A stretch of DNA of 8,790 nt from positions 1 through 8,790 of the forward strand of contig DATILL010000147.1 of assembly GCA_035476575.1 (NCBI GenBank), given 5' to 3'. A program made the translations under genes and the position numbers. The notes below the pieces were generated by a model that was not told where the DNA came from, did not search any database, and worked only from the letters and a program-made list of their open reading frames with translations. Source of the stretch: DATILL01 sp035476575 (GTDB lineage Bacteria > Actinomycetota > Actinomycetes > Mycobacteriales > JACQDL01). Position 1 is the first letter of the stretch. Each line of letters starts with the position of its first letter. Below are positions 1 to 5,992 of the stretch, piece by piece.

Positions 1-121
1 TGCCCTGACGACCTGCCCTGACGACCTGCCCTGACGACCTGCCCTGACGACCTGCCCTGACGACCTGCCCTGACGACCTGCCCTGACGACCTGCCCTGAC
101 GACCTGCCCTGACGACCTGCC
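1..121. repeat. 13-bp minisatellite (nine full units plus a partial one)
   Basis: The unit TGCCCTGACGACC is repeated head to tail nine times without a mismatch (1-117), followed by four bases of a tenth unit. It begins at the window edge, so the real array may be longer. The unit length is not a multiple of three, so TGA occurs in all three plus-strand frames and the array cannot be coding throughout. It stops immediately before sequence encoding the N-terminus of a hydantoinase A-like protein. No ATG or GTG lies in that frame between the last in-array stop (84-86) and the conserved glycine motif, so the array seems to have replaced the original start region. Confidence 0.97.
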
Positions 122-128
122 ATCGCGA

Positions 129-889
129 CGGGTCCAGATCGGCATCGACACCGGCGGGACGTTCACCGACGTGGTCGCCTTCGACGAGGACACCGGCGAG
201 CTGGTGACCACCAAGACGCCGTCCACCCCGGCCGACCCGGCCGAGGGGTTCCTGACCGGGCTGCGCAAGGTGCTCGCGCTGCTCGGGAGCGACGTCGTAC
301 CCGGGGCGGTCTGCCACGGCACCACGGTGGCCACCAACCAGCTCCTCGAGGGCACGGTGGGCCGGATCGGGTTCGTCACCACCGAGGACTTCGAGCTCCT
401 GTTGGAGATCGCCCGGCAGAGCGTTCCCGACGGCTACGGGATCAGCTACTTCTGGGTCAAGCCGCCACGGATCGTGCGGGCCGATCTGGTCCGCACGATC
501 GGTGGCCGGCTCGACCACACCGGCGCCGAGGTCCGCCCGTTCGACGAGCCGGGTGCCCGCGCGGCGGCGGCGTTCCTCCACGAGCGCGGCGTCGACACGA
601 TCGGCGTCTGCTTCCTGCACGCCTAAGCCCACGCCGACGCGACGCACGAACGCCGGATGCGGGAGATCCTCGCCGAGGAGCATCCGGCCGTGACGGTGTT
701 CCTGTCGGTCCCTGTCGAGCGAGGTGCTGCCGGAGTACCGCGAGTACGACCGGGCCATGACGACCCTGGTGGACGCCACGGTCAAGCCCCGGGTGGCCCG
801 GTACGTCGCCGGGATCAGCGCCCGGCTGGGCTCCCTCGCGCCGGGCGTGCCGTTCTCCATCATGAAGTCGAACGGCGGCGTGCCCGCGC
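129..889 (+). pseudogene. hydantoinase/oxoprolinase subunit A (HyuA-like), N-terminal remnant
   Basis: The frame beginning at 129 reads into the N-terminal nucleotide-binding fold of HyuA/oxoprolinase proteins, with IGIDTGGTFTDVV followed by CHGTTVATNQLLEG. Members act in ATP-dependent hydantoinases, 5-oxoprolinases or acetone/acetophenone carboxylase complexes. The gene is broken. There is no start codon next to the 13-bp array. TAA at 624-626 falls where the family has an aromatic or small residue (FLHA, stop, AHADATHERR). Near 700-720 an extra 10 bases with repeated CCTGTCG words push the frame from VTVFLS to SEVLPEYREYDRA. Homology ends at SNGGV near 880, so roughly the C-terminal two thirds is missing and HyuB-like sequence follows directly. 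Which substrate the ancestor used cannot be told from this remnant. Confidence 0.85.
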
Positions 890-1534
890 TTCGACGCGAT
901 TGTCGACAAGACGACAGAGACGTACCGGCGGGAGATCCTGGCCAGGATTCCGGACGGCTGCTACGCCTGGGAGGACTACGCCGAGCGCGACGGCGCCGAC
1001 CCGCCCCGGCCGCACGCCCAGCGGATCACCCTGACCAAGACGCCGGACAAGCTGGTGCTCGACTTTCACCGGCACGTCGCCGCAGGCCAGGGGCACGATC
1101 AATCACTGCGCCGACTGCGCCGACGGCAACTTCCTGGCCAAGTGGCTGGCCCGATCCTGCGCAACCTGGCCGACTCCCCGGAGCGGATGGCCGAGCTGGA
1201 CGTGAACAAGGACGTCGTACCGCTGATTGAGATGCGGTTCCCGCCACCCGGGACGCACGACCGGCGGCGGTGGGCGGGGCGACCCGCTGGACCGCCCGTA
1301 CGACGAGGTGGCCCGGGACGTGGCCTGGGGGAAGGTCAGCCGGGCCGGTGCCCTGGCCGACTACGCCGTGGTGGTGTCCGAGGCGGGCGAGGTCGACGTT
1401 CCGGCGGCCGATGTCGTGCGGGCCGAGCGCCGCGCCGCCCGGGCCGCCGTGCCCGGCCGGTGCCGTTCTTCGACCGCGGCCTGGGCTACACCCGCCTGGC
1501 TGGCCACCCGTACGCCGACGTCGACCTCCTCTGA
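890..1534 (+). pseudogene. hydantoinase/oxoprolinase subunit B (HyuB-like), internally deleted remnant
   Basis: Pieces of a HyuB-type protein follow one another in different frames. FDAIVDKTTETYRREIL to KTPDKLVLDF is in one frame. An extra T near 1064-1066 then shifts it, giving TGTSPQA and INHCADCADGNFLAKWLA. A missing C near 1152 shifts it back to PILRNLADSPERMAELDVN and MRFPPPGT. After about 1258 the sequence jumps, in a third frame, to the glycine-rich C-terminal segment GGGGRGDPLDRPYDEVARDV. A last shift near 1457 leads to PFFDRGLGYTRLAGHPYADVDLL and the stop at 1532-1534. The first ~220 residues and the part between PPPGT and GGGG are missing. The ending resembles the acetone/acetophenone carboxylase-like branch of HyuB proteins, which is family knowledge and not proof of substrate. 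Confidence 0.82.
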
Positions 1535-1554
1535 CCACCTGCCCGCCCGCTCCC

Positions 1555-1672
1555 CGTGTGGTCACCTATGCGCCATATGGTCACCTGTCGTTGGTCGCGA
1601 GGCCCGTGTGGTCACCTGTGCGCCTTGTGGTGACCTTATGTTGCCTCCGGGCCCCAAGAGGTCACCACAAGG
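1555..1672. repeat. diverged 50-bp tandem repeat built on GGTCACC, with a 14-bp inverted repeat
   Basis: GGTCACC or GGTGACC occurs five times, starting at 1560, 1579, 1610, 1629 and 1660, with spacings of exactly 19, 31, 19 and 31 bp. This is a 50-bp unit (1555-1604, 1605-1654 and a partial third), best conserved in the first 20 bases, CGTGTGGTCACCTATGCGCC versus CGTGTGGTCACCTGTGCGCC. Within it CCTTGTGGTGACCT (1623-1636) is the perfect reverse complement of AGGTCACCACAAGG (1659-1672), with a 22-nt loop. The hairpin has no following T-run. It could end transcription from the pseudogene, bind a regulator upstream of the carbamate kinase gene, or be a passive repeat. Confidence 0.85.
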
Positions 1673-1720
1673 TGGGGTAAGCCGCGCTGTCTACCGCTGG
1701 GCGTTACCGCGCCGCTCGGC

Positions 1721-1743
1721 TTGACGCCGTACTCCTCTAGAGT
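1721..1743 (+). promoter_or_regulatory. likely leaderless promoter for the carbamate kinase gene
   Basis: TAGAGT at 1738-1743 fits the actinobacterial -10 pattern TAnnnT and ends six bases before the ATG at 1750. That places the expected transcription start on, or within a base of, the A of the start codon. No Shine-Dalgarno sequence lies upstream of the ATG. TTGACG at 1721-1726 resembles a -35 box, but the 11-base gap to the -10 is too short for a standard sigma-70-type spacer, so the -10 is the stronger part of the call. Confidence 0.5.
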
Positions 1744-1749
1744 CTGCGG

Positions 1750-2901
1750 ATGCGGGTAGTCGTGGCTTTGGGCGGCAATGCGCTGACCGCGGCGGACGGT
1801 CAGGCGGCACCGGCCGACCAGATCGCCGCCGTTGCCCGGGCGGCCGAGCGGGTCGCCGACACGGTCGCGGCCGGCCACCAGGTCGTCGTCACCCACGGCA
1901 ATGGCCCCCAGGTCGGCAACCTGCTGGTCAAGAACGAGCTGGCCGCGGCCGTCGTACCGCCCGTCCCGCTGGACTGGTGCGGCGCGCAGACCCAGGCCAC
2001 GATCGGCTTCATCCTGCTCAACGCGCTGGAGCACGAGCTCGCCCGCAAGGGCATGGACCGCCGGGCGGCCGCGCTGGTCACCCGCACCCGGGTCGACCGC
2101 GACGACCCCGGCTTCACCAACCCCACCAAGCCGATCGGCCGCTACCTGCCGGCTGAGGAGGCCGCGGTGATGATCGGCCACGGCCAGCACTGGCAGGACC
2201 GCGGCCCGCGCGGCTGGCGCCGGCTTGTCGCCTCGCCAGAGCCGCGCGAGGTGCTGGACGCCACGGCGATCACCACGCTGCTCGCGGCTGGCTTCGTCGT
2301 TGTCGCCAACGGTGGCGGCGGCATCCCGGTCGTCCGCGACCCGGACGGCACGCTGCGTGGCGTCGAGGCGGTGATCGACAAGGACCTCGGCGCGGCCCTG
2401 CTCGCCCGCACGATCCGCGCCGGGCTGCTGGTCATCGCCAGCGACGTGCCGGCCGCGATGGTCGGCTTCGGTACGCCGCAGGCCCGCGAGCTCGGCCCGG
2501 TCACCACCACAGAGCTGCGCGGGTACGCCGCCGAGGGACACTTCGCTAGCGGCTCGATGGGGCCGAAGGTCGAGGCGGCCTGCCGCTTCGTCGAGGACGG
2601 CGGCGGCCGGTCGGTCATCACCTCGCTGGACCTGATCTTCACCGGCGTCATCGGCACCTCCGGCACCATCGTGACGCCCGGCCGGCGTACTGGCGGCCCG
2701 ACCGCCGGCAGCCCAACCAACGACGCCCCGACCGGCACCGCCCCGACCAGCGACGCCCGAACCAGCGACGCCCCGACCGGCACCGCCCCGACCAGCGACG
2801 ACGGAACCAGAGGAGAGGTGGACCCGCAGTGGCCGAGCCCGTGGACGTTCGCAAGGTCCCGATCAAGCACGTCATGGATGCCTCCGGCCTGGCCGAGCTG
2901 A
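1750..2901 (+). CDS. arcC: carbamate kinase with repetitive C-terminal tail
   Basis: This is an amino-acid-kinase-fold carbamate kinase. It interconverts carbamoyl phosphate plus ADP with carbamate plus ATP in the cytosol; in catabolic loci it normally makes ATP and releases ammonia and CO2. Visible family motifs are LGGNAL (7-12), THGNGPQVGNLL (48-59), CGAQTQATIGF (77-87), TNPTKPIG with Lys127, NGGGGIPVV (187-195), VIDKD with Lys211 (208-212), ASDVP (230-234) and SMGPK with Lys273 (269-273). The kinase fold ends near residue 310, the usual family length. Residues 311-383 are extra: a Thr/Ala/Pro/Ser/Asp-rich tail encoded partly by a 45-bp duplication, then about 25 residues that overlap the next gene by 73 bases in another frame. 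The start ATG sits six bases after a -10 box. The carbamoyl phosphate donor enzyme is not in the window. Confidence 0.93.
   Translation: MRVVVALGGNALTAADGQAAPADQIAAVARAAERVADTVAAGHQVVVTHGNGPQVGNLLVKNELAAAVVPPVPLDWCGAQTQATIGFILLNALEHELARKGMDRRAAALVTRTRVDRDDPGFTNPTKPIGRYLPAEEAAVMIGHGQHWQDRGPRGWRRLVASPEPREVLDATAITTLLAAGFVVVANGGGGIPVVRDPDGTLRGVEAVIDKDLGAALLARTIRAGLLVIASDVPAAMVGFGTPQARELGPVTTTELRGYAAEGHFASGSMGPKVEAACRFVEDGGGRSVITSLDLIFTGVIGTSGTIVTPGRRTGGPTAGSPTNDAPTGTAPTSDARTSDAPTGTAPTSDDGTRGEVDPQWPSPWTFARSRSSTSWMPPAWPS
2721..2810. repeat. 45-bp in-frame tandem duplication in the carbamate kinase tail
   Basis: Positions 2721-2765 and 2766-2810 are adjacent 45-bp copies that differ at two positions only. 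Each holds a 30-base part and a shorter related part ending in AACCAG, and shorter similar words lie just upstream (2706-2720). Because 45 is a multiple of three, the reading frame is kept and each unit encodes 15 residues (DAPTGTAPTSDARTS type). The second copy ends directly before the AGGAGAGG ribosome binding site of the next gene. Confidence 0.9.
2811..2818 (+). promoter_or_regulatory. ribosome binding site fixing the GTG start of the ring-opening amidohydrolase
   Basis: AGGAGAGG lies ten bases upstream of the GTG at 2829. It sits inside the 3' part of the carbamate kinase frame, which suggests coupled translation. This spacing supports 2829 over the GTG that overlaps the end of the site at 2818. 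Confidence 0.7.
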
Positions 2902-3968
2902 TCGACGCCAAGATCATCGAGGCGGACCGGGTCGTCGCGGTCATCGGCAAGACCGAGGGCAACGGTGGGGTCAACGACTACACCCGGATCATCGCCGACC
3001 GCGCCTTCCGGGAGGTGCTGGTCGAGCGCGGCAGCCGCGGCCCCGCCGAGGTGGCCGGCATCCCGATCGTCTGGTCCGGCGGCACGGACGGCGTCCTCTC
3101 CCCGCACGCCACGATCTTCGCCACCGTCCCGGCCGAGTCCGCCGAGCCGAGCGACGAGCCGCGCCTGGCGGTCGGGTTCGCGATGAGCGAGCCGATCCGG
3201 CCGGAGGAGATCGGCCGCCGGGGCATGATCGAGAGGGTCGCGGCCGGGGTCCGCACGGCGATGGCCCGCGCCGGCATCAACGACCCGGCCGACGTCCACT
3301 ACGTCCAGACGAAGACGCCGCTGCTGACCATCCACACCATCCGGGACGCCAAGAGCCGCGGCCAGCCGGTGTGGACCGAGAACACGCACGAGTCGATGGA
3401 CCTGTCCAACGGCACCACCGCGCTCGGCGTCGCGGTCGCGCTCGGCGAGATCGAGCTGCCGGACGACAGCGTGGTGCTGCACGACCGGTCGCGGTACTCC
3501 GCCGTGGCGAGCTGCTCCTCCGGGGTGGAGCTGGACCAGGCCCAGGTCGTCGTGGTCGGCAACGTGCGCGGGGTCGGCGGGCGGTTCCGGATCGGGCACG
3601 CCGTGATGCGCGACGCCCTGGACGCCGACGGCATCTGGGCCGCGATTAGCGACGCCGGGCTGGACCTGCCCGCGCGCCCGCACCACAGCGACCTGGCCGG
3701 CCGGCTGGTCAACGTCTTCCTCAAGTGCGAGGTGTCGGCCGACGGCGTCGTGCGCGGACGGCGCAACGCCATGCTGGACGACTCCGATGTGCACTGGCAC
3801 CGGCAGATCAAGTCGGCCGTCGGCGGGGTGGCTGCGGCGGTGACGGGCGACCCGGCGGTGTTCGTGTCGGTGTCCGCGGCGCACCAGGGACCGGACGGCG
3901 GCGGCCCGGTGGCGGCGATCGTCGACCTCGGCCCGGAGCCGCCGACCGGCTACCGGTACGCCGGATAG
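2829..3968 (+). CDS. ring-opening amidohydrolase, barbiturase/cyanuric acid hydrolase family
   Basis: The family hydrolytically opens cyclic amides: barbiturate to ureidomalonate (oxidative pyrimidine breakdown) or cyanuric acid on the way to biuret (s-triazine breakdown). It has three repeating units, each supplying a Lys-Ser pair. All three are visible: Lys41 in IGKTEGNGGVNDYTR with Ser83 in VWSGGTDGVLSPH; Lys162 in QTKTPLLT with Ser230/231 in ASCSSGVELDQAQ; and Lys299 in VFLKCEVS with Ser347/349 in VSVSAAHQGPDGGGP. RGRRNAMLDDSD (309-320) is another family block. At 379 residues the length is normal for the family. The details look more like actinobacterial barbiturases than AtzD/TrzD, but substrate cannot be fixed from sequence alone. 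It overlaps the carbamate kinase gene by 73 bases and is followed 19 bases later by an alpha/beta hydrolase gene, consistent with one operon. Confidence 0.93.
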   Translation: MAEPVDVRKVPIKHVMDASGLAELIDAKIIEADRVVAVIGKTEGNGGVNDYTRIIADRAFREVLVERGSRGPAEVAGIPIVWSGGTDGVLSPHATIFATVPAESAEPSDEPRLAVGFAMSEPIRPEEIGRRGMIERVAAGVRTAMARAGINDPADVHYVQTKTPLLTIHTIRDAKSRGQPVWTENTHESMDLSNGTTALGVAVALGEIELPDDSVVLHDRSRYSAVASCSSGVELDQAQVVVVGNVRGVGGRFRIGHAVMRDALDADGIWAAISDAGLDLPARPHHSDLAGRLVNVFLKCEVSADGVVRGRRNAMLDDSDVHWHRQIKSAVGGVAAAVTGDPAVFVSVSAAHQGPDGGGPVAAIVDLGPEPPTGYRYAG

Positions 3969-3987
3969 CCGGATAGCTGGTAACAGC

Positions 3988-5028
3988 GTGATAACGCCGA
4001 TGCGCCACAGGACGGAACACAGTGGACGCGCGGCGGCAACACCGCGGTGTTTCCCTGGCGCAGTGGAGCTTCGGTACCGCGTGGTCCACGGCTACCGGCG
4101 GGCGTTCCGGTACGGCGGCCAGGGCTCCGTCCTGCTGTTGATCCACGGGATCGGGGACGACTCCACCACCTGGTCCGGCCTGCTGCCCTGGCTGGCCAAG
4201 CGGTACACGGTGATCGCGCCCGACCTGCTCGGCCACGGCGGCTCAGACAAGCCGCGGGCCGACTACGCGGCGGCGGCGTACGCCTGCGGGATGCGGGACC
4301 TGCTCAGCGTGCTGGACGTCGACCGGGTCACCGTGATCGGGCACTCGCTCGGTGGCGGGGTGGCGATGCAGTTCGCCTACCAGTTCCCGGAGTGGTGCGA
4401 GCGGCTGGTGCTGATCGGCAGCGGCGGGGTGGCCCGCGAGGTGCATCCGCTGCTGCGGCTGGCCTCGGCGCCGGGTGCCGAGTTGATGCTGCCGTTCCTC
4501 ACGTCCCCGACAAGCCGGCTCGCCGTGCGGCTGGCGGCGCCGGTGCTCCGGCGCGGTGGGCGGCTCGGGCTCGGCTCCGATTTTGACTACGGTCTGGATC
4601 GTTACTTCGCGCTCGCCGACCGGACCGCCCGGCTGGCCTTCCTCCGTACGCTGCGATCCGTGGTGGACCGGCGCGGCCAGGTCATCACGATGCTGGACCG
4701 GTGCTACCTGACCCAGGGCATGCCCACGCTGCTGGTCTGGGGCGGGCGGGACAGGGTGATCCCGGTGGTGCACGGCGCGCTGGCGCACGCGGCGATGCCG
4801 GGCAGCCGGCTGGAGATCTTCTCCGACGCCGGCCACTTCCCGCACCACGAGGACCCGGCCCGCTTCCTGGGCGTGTTGGAGGACTTCCTGGCCACGACCG
4901 AGCCGGCGGAGTTCAACTCGGCCCGGTGGCGGGCCATCCTGCGGCACGGCGGCCAGTCCAAGGCGCCCTTGGACGCTAACGCGGCCGAGGCGAGCACCAT
5001 GGTCTCCGTCGTACCGAGCGGCGCCTAG
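3988..5028 (+). CDS. alpha/beta-fold hydrolase
   Basis: A cytosolic alpha/beta hydrolase of unknown substrate with a full catalytic set: oxyanion-region HG in LLLIHGIGD (50-57), nucleophile Ser120 in IGHSLGGG, acid Asp255 in WGGRDRVIP and base His283 in AGHFPHHEDP. The cap region spans about residues 150-230. The longest frame starts at GTG 3988, but the first 25 residues are not family-like and no good ribosome binding site precedes it. GTG at 4063 (residue 26, just before ELRYRVVHGYRRAF) is a credible alternative. The last 40 residues are a variable tail. It lies 19 bases after the ring-opening amidohydrolase and is probably co-transcribed. An amidase or ester-cleaving step on the ring-opened product would fit, but that is inference. 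A large hairpin follows six bases after the stop. Confidence 0.88.
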   Translation: MITPMRHRTEHSGRAAATPRCFPGAVELRYRVVHGYRRAFRYGGQGSVLLLIHGIGDDSTTWSGLLPWLAKRYTVIAPDLLGHGGSDKPRADYAAAAYACGMRDLLSVLDVDRVTVIGHSLGGGVAMQFAYQFPEWCERLVLIGSGGVAREVHPLLRLASAPGAELMLPFLTSPTSRLAVRLAAPVLRRGGRLGLGSDFDYGLDRYFALADRTARLAFLRTLRSVVDRRGQVITMLDRCYLTQGMPTLLVWGGRDRVIPVVHGALAHAAMPGSRLEIFSDAGHFPHHEDPARFLGVLEDFLATTEPAEFNSARWRAILRHGGQSKAPLDANAAEASTMVSVVPSGA

Positions 5029-5033
5029 CCCTC

Positions 5034-5099
5034 CCGACGATCATCGAGTTGTTGGGGTCATTGGAGATCATTTAGCCCCAACATCTCGATGATCGTCGG
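5034..5099. terminator. long hairpin between convergent genes (bidirectional terminator or mobile repeat)
   Basis: CCGACGATCATCGAG (5034-5048) pairs perfectly with CTCGATGATCGTCGG (5085-5099). After one T-T mismatch, TGTTGGGG (5050-5057) pairs with CCCCAACA (5076-5083). That gives 23 of 24 pairs around an 18-nt loop. It follows the stop of the alpha/beta hydrolase by six bases and contains the stop of the convergent minus-strand gene (5068-5070) in its loop. There is no clear T-run on either side, as is common in actinobacterial terminators. The length and near-perfection also fit a dispersed palindromic repeat. Confidence 0.75.
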
Positions 5100-5514
5100 A
5101 GGACCAGTGCTGGGTGAGGCGGTCGATCGCCTGCTGCCGGCTGAGCCCGGCCACCTCGGCGTCGCTGAGCCCGGCCCGGCTGCGGAGCAGGTGCACGAGC
5201 TCGGCCGGCAGCGACCCGGCCCGGACGGACGGCCGGCCCCGGTCCGGCACCACGCCGTCGTGGACGCAGGCCCAGAACCGGGCCTCCGGCACGTCGAGCT
5301 GGTCGCGCAGGATGTGGCTCCACAGCTTCGGGCCGTAGTCGGTGCGGTCGGGCGGGTGCGAGATCCTGGTCCGCAGCACTCGCCCGTCCGGCAGGTCGAG
5401 CTCATAGGTCACGTGGTGCGTGCCGGTCCGGCCGCGCGCGTCCCGCACCCGCCGCCAGCCCTCGGTCCGGCAGAACCGGTCGTGGTCGGCGCGGGTGGGC
5501 TGCGGCCAGCTCAC
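5068..5514 (-). CDS. putative toxin of a toxin-antitoxin pair (HicA-like features)
   Basis: A 148-residue cytosolic protein starting at GTG (5512-5514), whose first bases overlap the stop of the upstream gene as GTGA, so the two are translationally coupled. I recall homologues being annotated as cytotoxic translational repressors of toxin-antitoxin systems; this is memory of a family, not a search. Residues 15-75 resemble an extended HicA: EGWRRVRDARGR, then GTHHVTYEL (31-39), where HicA mRNA interferases have a conserved G[ST]HH histidine, then LWSHILRDQLDV (64-75), like the HicA helix. The rest, residues 76-148, exceeds the usual 60-80 residues of HicA. The last 11 codons lie in the right arm and loop of the 5034-5099 hairpin, so the C-terminus may be repeat-derived. 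The gene itself is convincing; RNase activity is a prediction. Confidence 0.68.
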   Translation of the reverse strand: MSWPQPTRADHDRFCRTEGWRRVRDARGRTGTHHVTYELDLPDGRVLRTRISHPPDRTDYGPKLWSHILRDQLDVPEARFWACVHDGVVPDRGRPSVRAGSLPAELVHLLRSRAGLSDAEVAGLSRQQAIDRLTQHWSSDDHRDVGAK

Positions 5515-5939
5515 TGGCCGGCGGCCGGCGCGGCACCCACCAGCCAGTCGCGGAGCTGTACGTCGTCGCTCAGGCTGATGAGCTGGACCAGGCCCCAGTT
5601 GTCCCGGTGGTTGGGCGCGTCGAGCAGGTGGTCCTGCCAGTCCGCGGCGTACTCCCGCAGCGCGTCGACCATCTCGTCGACGGCCTCGTCGAACGTCGCA
5701 CCGTCGGCCGCGATCGGCAGGCCGGCGATGAAGACCGACCAGCCGTCGGCCTCGGCCACGACCTCCGCCCGCGAGGGGGTGACCGAGGCCAGGAAGTACC
5801 GCAGGCGGTCCGCGCTCACCACCGCGGCCCGCGCCTCGTCGCGCCGGACGGTGGCCGGGCGGCCCCGCTCGGCGGCGTCCAGGATCGCTTTCAGGTGTGC
5901 CCGGGCGTCGGTGTAGCTGTCATAGTGCAAGATCGTCAC
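5511..5939 (-). CDS. putative antitoxin, Phd/YefM-like N-terminus with HicB-like segment
   Basis: A 142-residue protein read from GTG 5937-5939, chosen because GGGAGGAG (5944-5951, minus sense) sits four bases upstream; the longer open frame beyond it is antisense to gdhA. Residues 3-50 (ILHYDSYTDARAHLKAILD to RAAVVSADRLRYFL) have the layout of Phd/YefM antitoxins, which bind operator DNA with this part. Residues 66-100 (GWSVFIAGLPIAADGATFDEAVDEMVDALREY) follow the HicB pattern of a short beta hairpin, then G-T-x-x-E-A and a helix. The last 35 residues (NHRDNWGLVQLISLSDDVQLRDWLVG) probably contact the toxin. It overlaps the downstream toxin gene by four bases. The order antitoxin-toxin is typical for Phd modules and the reverse of most hicAB operons. 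The protein most likely neutralises the toxin and represses its own promoter. Confidence 0.7.
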   Translation of the reverse strand: MTILHYDSYTDARAHLKAILDAAERGRPATVRRDEARAAVVSADRLRYFLASVTPSRAEVVAEADGWSVFIAGLPIAADGATFDEAVDEMVDALREYAADWQDHLLDAPNHRDNWGLVQLISLSDDVQLRDWLVGAAPAAGQ

Positions 5940-5963
5940 GGCGCTCCTCCCAGGATCACGACA

Positions 5964-5992
5964 AGTGTCCAGCCCCGGACCCCCCGAGTCAA
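5964..5992 (-). promoter_or_regulatory. candidate promoter of the toxin-antitoxin operon
   Basis: On the minus strand TTGACT (5987-5992) and GACACT (5964-5969) are 17 bases apart, a proper sigma-70-type spacing. The -35 box is good; the -10 matches the consensus at three of six positions, including the key A2 and T6. The start codon of the putative antitoxin follows 24 bases after the -10, leaving room for its ribosome binding site. Confidence 0.45.

Noticed and set aside
1..121. CRISPR array
   Set aside because: The units are 13 bp and directly adjacent, without spacers.
1026..1565. 179-residue minus-strand frame and several plus-strand frames over the hyuAB relic
   Set aside because: Only short pieces of the plus-strand frames match HyuA/HyuB; the complete open frames are by-products of decay and GC bias.
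2142..3884. 580-residue minus-strand open frame
   Set aside because: It is antisense to carbamate kinase and the ring-opening amidohydrolase, both with full family motifs, and its own composition (Arg/Asp/Gly/Val/His runs) is the usual mirror of GC-rich coding sequence.
5058..5405. 115-residue minus-strand frame crossing the hairpin
   Set aside because: It is an alternative frame of the putative toxin gene with Ser/Arg/Pro/Gly-rich composition and no family match.
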